Assembly (NCBI GenBank): GCA_030847615.1 | Contig: JAUMIR010000001.1 | Location: forward strand, 377,314,687-377,378,686 | Direction: 5' to 3' | Source of the DNA: Gambelia wislizenii | Lineage: Eukaryota > Chordata > Lepidosauria > Squamata > Crotaphytidae | Length of the DNA stretch: 64,000 nt | Shown: one piece after another, positions 10,848-21,400 of the stretch | Numbering within the stretch: position 1 is the first letter of the stretch | How the letters are laid out: each line of letters starts with the position of its first letter | Notes under the pieces: model-generated | The model's input: only the letters and a program-made list of their open reading frames with translations | Told to the model about the DNA's origin: nothing | Database searches by the model: none | Position numbers and translations under genes: made by a program

Positions 10848-12747
10848 GCCAGATGACACAGCAAACCAACAGAGTGATGGCCTCTGGGAAGCTGAGCATG
10901 CTTGGGTGGTATTTGGGCGTGATATTTATATTCAATATTCCCCCTGAAAGGGTGTTTTGAGTGGAACAGAATGTTTGCTAGAGTTTCCCACAGTTGGACT
11001 CCAGCTATGTCAATGATTGCTAATGGCTGAGACATTAAGACTGGTGAGCATCAGGCAACCTTCTATTGTTGAGGAGAGGGGATGTGAAGGAAAACCAGTT
11101 TGCAGAGTAATGAGTTTTCTGGCCACTTGATTGAATTAGTGAATGAATCACTTCCAGATACATCCAGGAGAATTAGCACATTTCCCTCCTCACTCACTGT
11201 CCAAGGGGGGAGGTCCACATAATAACTACCCGGGCGTGGCTTTTGGGAATTTGGAAAGAAGTGGGTGATCTGGGTGCCCTCCTCACGGGGAGGTTTTGAG
11301 TAAACCTTTACTCAGTCCTTACTTCTGGGGAAATCTGGGTCTACTGCTAACCTCATGAAGCATCAGTGAATGAGCTAATTATGAAATATAGCAGTTCACA
11401 TGGAACAGCATGATTAATTATTGGAAGCGTGTTACAGGGCAGGTAACAGATGGATATTTGCAGGAACCATTTTAAAAATGGGGAGATCTAGCATTGCCTT
11501 CTTTGTCCTAGCAGTTGAAGAAACAGTCCTAGGTAATACCTTAAAGTACCTGAAACTATCTAGTAGAGTTTAATTGTTGTCTTCCACCAGTTCCCATGTT
11601 CTTTTTTAGGACTGTGGCTAAGTATAAACTCCATGCCTTCAGTTTCATTCGTCCTTTTTCCTCTCCACCTGTGGTTCAATTTACAACCTAGCCTAAGGAA
11701 GAGTTCTGGGCCTAAATCCATTTTCTAGTCCCAGCTAGAATAAACCCACCAAATCGACTGCTGAATGGGAAATAAACATTTTACTAAACCACATTGATTA
11801 AATGGATCTACTCTAATTGGAACTAATAATTGGGTTTATGCCCTGGATATCTCAAAAGTCTGCTTACTAATTCTCTAATCAGAAAGTACACTTTGATGAT
11901 TATCCAGCTGCACAGTTCACTGAAAGCAATACAATGCAGACAGATAGCATCCAAACTCAGACATGCATTTGGACACTGATATGATTTTAATTCACAATTC
12001 ATGATCCCACAGACGTGTTGCCAGAAGCCTGCTTTTGCATACAGATATCCTTAATTGGAATACCAAAGAAACACAGGCTAGGAAAGAAGAGGGAGGAGAT
12101 GATGATGATGATGATGATTAAACATCTCATTGTCCTGCCCTCATCTTTTTTTCTTGGGGAGACTAAATAATAATACAACACACTAGAAAGTAAAAAACAA
12201 ACAAACCATAAACCACAAAGACTTCATGCAGGCTCACATGTTATTTAGGACTTTATCAGATGCAGCAAATATGGCATCATAAAGACACCTAATGTTAGCG
12301 AAAGGATGCACATACCAGACGACGATGTCCTTTTGTGATCATATCTTGGCAAAAAGATATTCTATTTTATTGATGGGCCAAGCCATCAATAGATCTCCCC
12401 TGGTGCTTTTCTGCTGGCATTGCCAGGGTTTGAAACTTTGTGCCATTGTGCGCATGTAAATGCAGTGTGAATGACAGAACACTTCCAGGTGAGATCGGGA
12501 CAGCCAGGTAGGGGATGCTCTTTTTTTTTTTAACCTCCATGGTTTACTTGTAATTTTTGTAGTGTGTTTTTGTGCTTGTGTGAACATTTTGTGTGTTTCT
12601 TTTTCTTTATTTTTTAAATTTCCCACACCCGCGTCTTCTCACAAGATTCATGGAGATCACATGCATGGAAGTGAATGAATGGCATAAAAACTGCACAAAA
12701 TATGCTGGCAAAAGCATGATTTTAGAGGCTTGACTGATAAAGTCCTT
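10848..12747. other. No gene recognised
   Basis: Mixed AT-rich DNA with no convincing ORF. A (GAT)n run lies at about 12099-12118. A GC-richer patch at 11180-11310 repeats words from the minisatellite region (GGGTGCCCTCCTCACGGGGA), so a piece of the same repeat family probably lies there. Confidence 0.4.
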
Positions 12748-12761
12748 AGAAATACTAGCAT

Positions 12762-12928
12762 CTTGATCATCAAAACATATCTGGAAAGGAAAATGGATAT
12801 AAATATTGTAACTTGTTATATAATTATCCCAATGCCCCACAGTTACTGTTGTTTATTGTATTTTGATGATGTTAATATTTATATGTTTTGTTACAAAATC
12901 TTTAATAAAAGACTAAATTTAAAAAAAA
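12762..12928 (+). mobile_element. Very short 5'-truncated L1-like insertion
   Basis: Flanked by a 14-bp duplication, AGAAATACTAGCAT (12748-12761) and AGAAATACCAGCAT (12929-12942), with one mismatch. The insert ends in an AAAATCTTTAATAAAA type L1 3' end and a run of nine A. No coding sequence remains. Confidence 0.75.
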
Positions 12929-13337
12929 AGAAATACCAGCATTCCTCACAAAAGTAATATTACTGTCAACATGCAGTAAAACTCACAATCTTGTAACTGC
13001 TTTGAATAAACAGCTGTATTTAGAAATTCAAACTGTCCTGAAAACATCTACCACCCTCCCACAGGAAAGCAGCCTATGCAAGGAAAAATATAATGTTCAT
13101 CTTAAGTGAGGATGTGTGAGTTGAGGAAAGGCACTAGAGAGGGTCATAATATGGCTCTGTTCAGCAAGAAAGCATTGAGTCCAGTATATCAAGTCTCATC
13201 AGGTTTCTCAATTACTTCCTGCCTTTTCTTATCTTTGCTTTCGCTATTTTTCAACAGCCTTCTTGCTTCTGGTTACATATTCTTTCTGTAAGCCCAATAT
13301 TGATATTTCCTGCTTAAATTGACATTATATGCAAGTG

Positions 13338-13580
13338 AAAGCCACCATGGTGAAGTGATTTGAGTGTTGGACTAGAACACTAGGAGTCCAAATTCGAATC
13401 CCTGCTCAGGCATGGTAGTCGACTGGGTAACTTTGGGCAAGTCACACTCTCTCAGCCTCAGAGGAAGGCAAAGGCAAATCCCCTCTGAACAAATTCTGCC
13501 AAGAAAACCCTGTGATAGGTTTGCTTTAGGGTCATCATAAGTCAGAAATGACTTGAAGGTAAACAACAACAACAACAACA
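13338..13580 (+). mobile_element. Sauria-type SINE
   Basis: Head GGTGAAGTGATTTGAGTG, B-box-like AATTCGAATCCC, body GGGCAAGTCACACTCTCTCA, Bov-B-like end GTCAGAAATGACTTGAAGG and an (AAC)n tail at 13561-13580. Confidence 0.88.
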
Positions 13581-13866
13581 GTGAGTTTCAGAGAAGACTC
13601 TTCTAGGACACATGGGCATATATAAGAAACAGAGGTTCTTAGTACATCCTGTCACACCTACCGTACTCTTTTGCCGACATTCCTTTTGAAAATTAAAACC
13701 CATGTAAAATCCAGTTAAGTTTTTCATAGAAGTCATTGCTGGCTCAGGACATTTTGCTGCCTGAGGTAAAAGATCTTCTTATGTAGAATGGTTTCCTTAC
13801 AACACAACAAGCTACCTATGAAGTTTCACTTACCCTCATTATGTAAAGGAAAAGGAGTCTTATGAT

Positions 13867-14130
13867 ACATGTGATCCTCCAGATGTTGCTGAAGGGCAGT
13901 TTCCAGCAGTCCTAGCCAGCATAGCCAATGGCGAGGAACACTGGGGGCTGTAGTCCAACAATATCTGGAGGACTGCCTAATTCCCAATCCTATCCCTGTT
14001 TTAGAAGATGATAGCCCTTGATTCATCTTCTAAAACAGGGATGGGATTGAGAATTGGGCATTTCTCCAGATGTTGCTGGAAAGCAGCTCCCCGTGTTCCT
14101 TGCTATTGGCTATGCTGGCCCTTGAAGATA
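13867..14130. repeat. Large inverted duplication of a MITE
   Basis: The left arm (about 13867-14011) and right arm (about 14023-14130) are inverted copies. The centre is a perfect 19-bp inverted repeat, TCCCTGTTTTAGAAGATGA (13993-14011) and its complement (14023-14041), around an 11-base spacer. Further out both arms carry the CCAGATGTTGCTG and GGCTATGCTGG words of the CTACAACTCCCA-type hAT MITE. Confidence 0.8.
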
Positions 14131-14163
14131 ATGCTTGATAGAGAAGATCATTGCCCTTGACTG

Positions 14164-14380
14164 AAAGCCAGCGTGGTGTAGTAGTCTGAGTATTGGACTA
14201 TGACTCTGGAGACCAGAGTTGGAATCTCCACTCAGCCATGAAACCCACTGGGAGACCTTGGGCAAGTCACACTCTCTCAGCCTCAGAGGTAGGCAAAGGC
14301 AAACCTCCTCTGAACAAATCTTGCCACCAAAACTGCGTGCTAAGTTGGAAACAACTTGAAGACACAGAACAACCACAACA
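14164..14380 (+). mobile_element. Sauria-type SINE
   Basis: Head AGCGTGGTGTAGTAGTCTG, CTCTGGAGACCAGAGTTGGAA as B-box region, body GGGCAAGTCACACTCTCTCA, end TTGGAAACAACTTGAAG followed by an A/C-rich tail. Confidence 0.88.
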
Positions 14381-14858
14381 AGCCCTTGATTATACTGGAT
14401 ATGACAATATTAGCAACTACATCTATACCAGTTCATATTTCTCTGATATATGCCATTCTTAGTAAAGATCAGAGGTGGGTAAAGTGCTACTTTATATAGA
14501 TTTCCCTCACATGCAAACACACACATGCACAATATAACAACACCCTCCCCCTCATGCTGGAGTCCCAAAGAAAATCTGAGCTTAGATTTTCCTTGGTTTT
14601 TTTCCAGGATGTGAGGCTGTGTTCTGGAAGAGTTTATTTCTGACATTTCGCCTACATCTGTGGCTGGCATCTTCAGAGAATGGTTGGGTAGGAGTGTGGG
14701 GTTTATATACTGTGAACCCCTGTTGAGGAGAATATGTAAATTTGTGTATTTGAATGGTTAGTTTCTGGGTGGAGATATGCAAGGAGGATTACTGTCTGTT
14801 TGGCTAATGGTTGCTTAATGGTCCATTGTTGCTGGAAATCCCCGTCCTTGGGTAGAGT

Positions 14859-15305
14859 TCATTTGCAAGTGCTGAGTTCTGATTTTAGTGTTTTTTTCAG
14901 GACTGGCAGCAAGATTTTGTTTACTTTTAGGGCTTCTTCTTTCCTGTTGAAGTTGTCCAGCTGTTTGTGGATTTCAATAGTTTCTCTGTGCATTCTGACA
15001 TGATAATTGTTGGCCTGGTCCAGAATTTCAGTGTTTTTAAATAACATTTTGTGTCCAGTTTGGTTCATAACATGTTCTGCTACTGCTGATTTTTCTAACT
15101 GGTCCAGTCTGTAGTGTCTCTCATGTTCCTTGATCCATGTTTGCACACTGCGTTTAGTAGTCCCTATGTAAACTTGTCCACAGCTGCATGGTATGTGGTA
15201 AACTCCTGCAGCTGTGAGAGGGTCTCTTTTGTCCTTTGCTGAGCGTCGCATTTCTTGGATTTTCTTGGTTGGTCTGTAGATCATTTGGAGGTTGTGTTTC
15301 CTCAT
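14859..15305 (-). pseudogene. GIY-YIG endonuclease domain of a Penelope-like element
   Basis: The 148-residue frame contains GVYHIPCSCGQVYIGTTKRS near residues 34-53, the GIY-YIG core with a CxC pair, then IKEHERHYRL and AEHVMNQTGH. This order matches the C-terminal endonuclease of Penelope-like elements, where it nicks target DNA for reverse transcription. The upstream part of the same protein (YLEDELKHLNLALQANGYS, PKGRYFHYTSKE) lies at 15323-15500 in another frame, so a frameshift or stop separates the two. The RT domain is missing. The domain itself looks intact, but without RT it is part of a truncated copy. Confidence 0.85.
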
Positions 15306-15322
15306 CAGTTTCCTTATTGTGT

Positions 15323-15510
15323 CTATGACTCCTTTGATGTATAGTGAAAATACCTTCCCTTTGGGTGGCTGTTTTTCTTCATTCTGTGGTTTTTTCTGGA
15401 TCTGGCTGCTCTTGTGATGTCTGATCTGGAGTAACCATTAGCCTGTAGGGCCAAGTTTAGGTGCTTCAGTTCATCCTCCAGATAGCGGGGTTCAGGGACA
15501 GGGGGATTTC
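15323..15510 (-). pseudogene. Penelope-like protein, segment upstream of the endonuclease
   Basis: The frame reads VPEPRYLEDELKHLNLALQA, GYSRSDITRAARSR and PKGRYFHYTSKES. The LNLALQANGYS segment is the linker between reverse transcriptase and GIY-YIG domains in Penelope-like proteins. It joins the 14859-15305 frame only after a frame change. The ORF start extends into the terminal arm and the nested insertion, so its first residues are not native. Confidence 0.7.
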
Positions 15511-15533
15511 CAGCAACAATGGACTGACTATGT

Positions 15534-16037
15534 GATGAATGTTGCTGTCCTTGAGCAAGCACAGATCACCAGTATTGAGGCCATGTTATTGAGAACGCAT
15601 CTGCGCTGGGCAGGGCACGTTTCTAGGATGGAGGACCATCGCCTCTCAAAAATACTACTCTACGGTGAACTCGCCACGGGTCAGCGTAAGAAGGGCACTC
15701 CAAAAAAGCGATACAAAGACTCCCTGAAACAACATCTCAGGCTCGGCCAAATTGATCACCAACAGTGGTCCGCCCTGGCCTCACATCGGGAGCATGGAGA
15801 CGCAGTATCCACAATGCTGCAGCCTTATTTGAGAACTCACGCCGAACAAGTCTTGAAGAGAAATGACAACGCAGAAAGGATCATAACCCAAAAACATCAC
15901 CCAAGGAGACCTTCTGCTGTGCTTTCTGCAACCGGACTTGTTTATCTCGGATTGGCCTTTTTAGTCATCAGCGCACTTGCAGAAAGCGCGGGATGAGTCC
16001 TTCTTGAATCTTTGTTTGCGAAGAAAAGCCAGAGAGG
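15534..16037 (+). mobile_element. Second copy of the 5-6 kb non-LTR retrotransposon, nested in the Penelope-like arm
   Basis: It starts in the RT C-terminal domain (NVAVLEQAQITSIEA, LRWAGHVSRMEDHR, TGQRKKGTPKKRYKDSLKQH; frame 15532-15996, which is open) and ends in GAAGAAAAGCCAGAG, the same 3' end as at 6327. The host sequence resumes at GGACCATTAAGC; the flanking duplication is only GGA or GGAC. Compared with the 5-kb copy, this one keeps the C-terminal frame open. Confidence 0.8.
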
Positions 16038-16315
16038 GGACCATTAAGCAACCATTAGCCAAACAGACACTAATCCTCCTTGCATATCCCCACCCAGAAG
16101 CTAGCCATTCAAATACACAAATTTACATATACTCCTCAACAGGGGTTCACAGTATGTAACCCACACACACACTCCTACCCAACCATTCTCTGAAGATGCC
16201 AGCCACAGATGCAGACGAAATGTCAGAAATAAGCTATTCCAGAACACGGCCTCACAGCCCGGAAAAAAACCAAGGAAAATTTATGGATGCCGGCTGTGAA
16301 AGCCTTCGACTTCAC

Positions 16316-16880
16316 AAAAACTCAGCTGGTTTATACAGTATTGTTCAAAATTATTGCATCTTCCTTTAAAAATAAAGCTAACCCTAAAATGTGGATATTA
16401 GTAAGGTACCTACAGCAAATAGATTTAATACAACATGTTGCTACTTTCTACACATTTTTGTAATATATCAAAAGAGGGTTATCAGATAGTTTCTCTAGTA
16501 TAACAGATGGTTTGCCTTTTGAAAATGAAGACTTGTGTGACTAAAGCCTTGCTGTAGTGAACCAAAGCTGTTGCCATCCCTTGCCCTTCACACCAAGTCC
16601 ATCAGAAGCTCCACAAGAGGAACATCAACCTCGCCTACAATAAAAGGGAGGGTATCAATCTTGTGTTACCTTAGACCTCTTTCGGGTGTGGGCCCACAAA
16701 AACAATAATGCCAGATTGCTCTTAACAGAAGATAGAAGGAGTAGGGGAAATTGAAATAAAATGTATAGATGTTTTGTTTTGATTGTAAAATGATGATATT
16801 ATAATGAAACCACTTTGAAAGGAATGATAATGTAAGAGGTAAAAAAAAAATCACAGTTGTCAAACTGCTCAGAAAGTGTT
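16316..16880. other. No gene recognised
   Basis: AT-rich, no repeat family or ORF identified. Confidence 0.4.
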
Positions 16881-18080
16881 AACGGCTCATTCATTTTCAG
16901 CAGCCATAGAAAGCTGAAAACATACTTTTGCTGGTCTGTAGCTGATTGATGTACATTACTCATATCAGGCTAATGGCACTTTATTTTCCAACAGGAGCGA
17001 GTAATGAGTGACCTTGAGTGCATATTGTTCTGCTGAAAGGTTTTGTTGCTCTGCTTAGTCTATGAGCACCCCCAAGGAAATGAGGGTCCGGGTATTGGGT
17101 GTTTTTCAGCAAACCTCATTTCTTTCATGGCTTTCTGTAAGAGAATTTGATACAGGGATAGAAGCTAACCTCAGTGAGTAAATGAAATATTGATCTGTGC
17201 TACTCTGGCCTTGCCTTCACCTTGTCCCAGGGCTGTGAGTTACTGACTTTTCCGTTTTGGCTGTAATAGGAATTATTACAACAGGCCTGTGCAAGTAATT
17301 ACTTGGCATGGCAAAAAGGAGGGTCCATCATATATTTCTGTACAGACGTTGGTTTCCATCAGCCCGGCAGTCTGATTTTTTTGGCCCTGTCTTTCTGACT
17401 CTTGATTCAATTCTTTTAACCATCATTAATCAAGCTCCTTGTCAGTAGAAGTTTATCAAAAGTATTAAGTGAACAAGGTTGCTTGGCCTCTTTAAGAGAG
17501 AGAGAGCACAAGAGTGAGAAAAATTGGGGGGGGGAACCATCCAACCCAGGGCAGTAAATTTCAAAATATAGAAGGCTGGTTCCATGATATATATGAGTGT
17601 CTCTTCAGCTAGAATGAGCAGTTTGTTTTAGTGATAGATATTGTAGTTTGACTCGTGATAGAATCCTTCTCAGGTTTCTCTGTTGTGGACTATCGTTTAG
17701 GAGAGACCAGTGTGTTTCTAAATGGTGAAGGTCATGGCTGATGGCAAAAGTAAAAGCAGTGGTAATTCATTAAAAATAGTTAATAGGGTCTGCAGTTGAC
17801 AGGGATAAATAGTGACTCACTGCTATTCAACCCACAAGCAGCTAGTTGAGGCGATGTTTCTTTCTGCGGTTGCACTGCCCTCCAATTGCCAGACAGCTGT
17901 GAACATACACACAGACATCGGCAAGATTGCTTCCATCCTCTTAATAATAGATGGAGGATGGGTTTCCCAAGTGAATGACACCACTATTAGATGTGTGTTT
18001 TGTACCAGCAGTGGCTCCAACATATTGTCTACACACTCACTTCTCTGTGATTTGTTTATTAATGTTTAGGTCAGTTTGCC
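16881..18080. other. Repeat-poor block, candidate conserved non-coding DNA
   Basis: About 1.2 kb without a recognisable transposon. It contains dense homeodomain-type words such as GTAATTACTT, GGAATTATTACAA and TGATTGATGTACATTA between 16920 and 17310, and a mixed composition unlike the surrounding MITEs. An 85-residue ORF at 17812-18069 shows no domain. Whether it is an enhancer is inference only. Confidence 0.35.
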
Positions 18081-18304
18081 ATGTCATGCTCTTTATAAGC
18101 AGCGAGCAGGGAATACTTTGTCTCAGAATACATCAAAAAGGGGGTAAACTGGTATCTTTACTTAGATTCTTCCATATCCCATCAATATAAGCACAAGATC
18201 AGGAATTTTTTTCCTAACCAAGGTACACAAGGATGAAAAGGGGCTGAGCATACAACATAGCCCCCTCATATTACATTGGGTAAAATATCAATGCTACTTC
18301 TATG

Positions 18305-18430
18305 TTGATAATTTGGTGTTGTTAGCTGCCAACAGGTCAACTTTGACTTATGGTGCTCCTATGAATGAGAGACGTCCAAGTCAGTCTATCATCAACAGCC
18401 CTGCTTATGACTTGCAAACTCTTCCTTGAT
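18305..18430 (-). mobile_element. SINE/LINE tail fragment
   Basis: GTGTTGTTAGCTGCCAACAG, then a CAACTTTGACTTATGG segment and GAATGAGAGACGTCCAAGTC. This is the ATAAGTCG-type tail seen in reverse complement at the ends of the SINEs, here in a divergent older form with no tRNA head. Confidence 0.45.
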
Positions 18431-18768
18431 TGAGTCTACCTACCTCTAAAGTGCTCTTCCTTATGTTGATCATAAATGCAACGAAAGACTGGAGAGTGAA
18501 AATCTTTCAGTGATTGTCAGGTGGATGGTGGGATGGGAATTAGAGAAATGGGATACCCGGACTTCATAGGAACATATCAAGTTGCCTTATACTGAGAAAT
18601 GCAGTTGCTATTGCTATTCTAGTTAGACCCTTGGTCTTCCTAGACCAGTATTATAAACTCTGATTGGCAGTGACTGTTCCAGGCATGATTCTTTCCTGTC
18701 CCATCATGCAGACACTCCCATCCAAACACTACCCAGGAAATAGGGTAGTTCTAAGTGAATTTCAGGGC

Positions 18769-18841
18769 TCATCTACACAACAACAACAAAAAAAAATCTG
18801 GCAGGAATGTGGGCAGAGTGCCTGTTGTTTAGATGAGCTCC
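18769..18841. mobile_element. Small fold-back element
   Basis: GCTCATCTACACAACA on the left is mirrored by TGTTGTTTAGATGAGC on the right, with an A-run between. Confidence 0.5.
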
Positions 18842-21357
18842 TGCCAGGATTTGCCATATAAAGAAGGAGGGGGGCTGAAAACTCCATATAGATCGTGGTA
18901 ACAGCTTTCGCTGTTTCCTGCAATCCTTTTTAAAAATTGTGTGCAAAATGCACATGATAGTGGTCTGTACAACCATTTCGAAAAGGGGATGAAATCTGAT
19001 TGGTCAGTCCTTGGAGGGAGGGACTGGCAAGGGAGTGCTTGCAATGCTTGACCCACCATTGTTATTTTCTTCTTGCCAGCATGATCATTCCAGCAGCAGA
19101 GGAAAAGTATAGCAAAGGTTACTTTAGGCAGAAAATAGCTGTTCCAGATCCAATTTTTTAAAAAATGGGCGGGGGTTAGGGATGCAACTCACTTGTGGCC
19201 AATTTTTTTTTCATGCTGTTCCATGTGAACTGCAAAATTGCAATGTTCCCCTTCCAGCAAGTTTGCGGATGAGTCATGGGCACAAATTGACTCTGCAGTG
19301 AAAGGGAGGTAAGTCACTATTTTTTGCAACAAATTCTCCTGACTAGCCCTCAGTGAAAACACCCTGTCTTTCAAGGTCCTCTACTCATGTTCCAATTTCC
19401 AAGGCTCTCTGTTCATGGTTTCCCACACCATCTGTAATCTCATACACCTCTATCAAGGTCCTCTGCCCTTCCCCCTGCCCATCTTTTCTTATAACTAAAA
19501 ACCCTCCAATGTTCTCCCAGTGCAACCCTGCCCTGAAAACCAGTGACTTTGAATACAGTGAATGCATACACTTCTGCTATTTTTGTATTCTGAATATTCA
19601 GAGGATCACAGAAGTCGCTATCTATTTTGAGAAGTTGAGTATACTAAGGAAAGGAGCAGAGCAGTGATTCGTAGGCTTTACACTGTTATTCAACTTAGGC
19701 CTAATGCAGAGTAGTGGGGAGAGAATGTAATTTTTCCTCATTCTACTCCCAGCAGGAAGCAAACATCCACGCAGTTATTCATCTGTGTTACAGAGAGGAG
19801 CTGACCAGGCAAATCTATACTTGCTGTTCTGTGCTGCACTCCACCAATCTACTTAAGAGCACAACATAACCCAAACCCTCTGTGTTACATCAGCATTGGA
19901 TGAAGGCAGACATCCTGAGACTAAATTTTTAGCTGGACTCTTTTGCAGGCCTCCACAAATGTGGCTGCCATGGCAAGCCCCCTTTCTCCCCTCTGGTGCC
20001 TGCCCTCCATGGGTCATGTTGCGCTTTTAAGATTAGCACAAAGATCCCTCCTTCTCCAGGTTCTTCACAAATTGCAGAGATTAGGAAGGATTTTTGCAGG
20101 AGCAGCAAAACACTTCTGTATTTTCTTCTGCAAATGCTCAACAAGTTAAGGTAAGGATGAGGGACTCTGGAACGTTCCCTGGGTTTATGCATCCTGTAAC
20201 CTCTAGCCCCATCCCCAATACTCTGAAGCCAGCCCAGCAATTGTGGCTGCAATGCTGACTGATGATGATGGCAATGTTGATGCTTGTCTTGCCACTCTTC
20301 GGCAAGTTAAGTACTTATTGCCGGTATAATAAATTATAAAACCTGGCCATAAGATTACAAGAAATAAGTGAAATTCTGTTCCACATATTTTCAAGACAGG
20401 TGTTTCCTTAATTGGGTATGTAAGTGCGGTAATTTTTTAAAAAGTGACCTGGAATACAGAAATTCAGAAGTAGATCTTCAAAGTAGTTTTAAAGCAGAGT
20501 AAGTAAACAAAGAAAAGCCATACTGCGCCACATTGTACAACTGTGCCTAACTGAGACCTGGAGTTAAAGTGTGCACAAACATTTTGGAAAAGGAGTAAAA
20601 CAAGATGTTGACTAGTCAATGGCATGGTGGCCTACTCATGAAATCACTCATTATAAATCACACATCACTTGTAATTAATACATTTTTTTAAATAATGAAG
20701 ATCTAACTACATCACATGAATGGTAATACAAACAGAATTTTTTTCTGCTGCTCAGTGAGCTTGGTTCTCTCTTCTACTTGTTCCTTAAACAAAAAATGTC
20801 CATGCCTCTAACTCTAATGATGGCTTGTTCTCCCTTTTCTTTTCCTCTCTTCTCCTGCAGACTGTCTGGCTATATTTTTTTAAAGCACACTACAAATTTA
20901 TCCATCTAACAATTAAATGTATGTTCAGGGGGGAAGATGGCCCAGTAAAGTTGCACCTTCATGGTATTATACAAAGCATGGGGAACTGGAAGGAAGGAGC
21001 ACAGAAGGGATGACTATATAAGAAAGGAGAGAGAAGAGGGAAGTACTCTCAGCCAGTTCCTGCAAGTGCCAGCGGATAGCCATTGGCTTTGCTCCTTCCC
21101 TTCCTGCAGTGGTGCTCTCCATTTGTTCTTATATTTCCTTCCCAACTGGGAGAGAAAAGCAGCATGTAAGAGAATCCCTACTGTTATCTCTGATCACTGT
21201 TTGAAGATAATAGTGGGGATTCCTCTCCCCTGGACCCCACAACCAAAAGGGGATAAGGCTCAGGGAGGAGGTGACCCAGAAGCCTTTGCAGGCTGGATAT
21301 TGACCCTCTGAGGGGTGGATGAAAGTCATAGGGCAGAGGTTTCCCCACCTATCACTT
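18842..21357. other. No gene recognised
   Basis: Several ORFs of 60-120 codons occur on both strands (for example 19353-19667 and 19929-20252), but none shows a domain, a splice pattern or codon bias. A GAT-rich run lies at about 20260-20270. Confidence 0.45.
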
Positions 21358-21400
21358 ACTCTCTCTCTCTCTCTCTCTCTCTCTCAATCTCTCTCTCTCA
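21358..21400. repeat. (CT)n microsatellite
   Basis: About 20 CT units with one AA interruption. Confidence 0.9.

Larger units (their letters stand above)
14583..16315 (-). mobile_element. Penelope-like element, interrupted, with inverted terminal arms
   Basis: The left arm (about 14590-14856) and the right arm (about 15490-15533 plus 16038-16270) are inverted copies of each other; both carry TTCAGAGAATGGTTGGGTAG or its complement and the CAACAATGGACCATTAAG segment. Between them, on the minus strand, is the C-terminal half of a Penelope-like protein. The right arm is split by a non-LTR fragment. Flanks AAAATCTGAGCT (14571-14582) and AAAAACTCAGCT (16316-16327) may be a target duplication with two mismatches. 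Confidence 0.85.
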
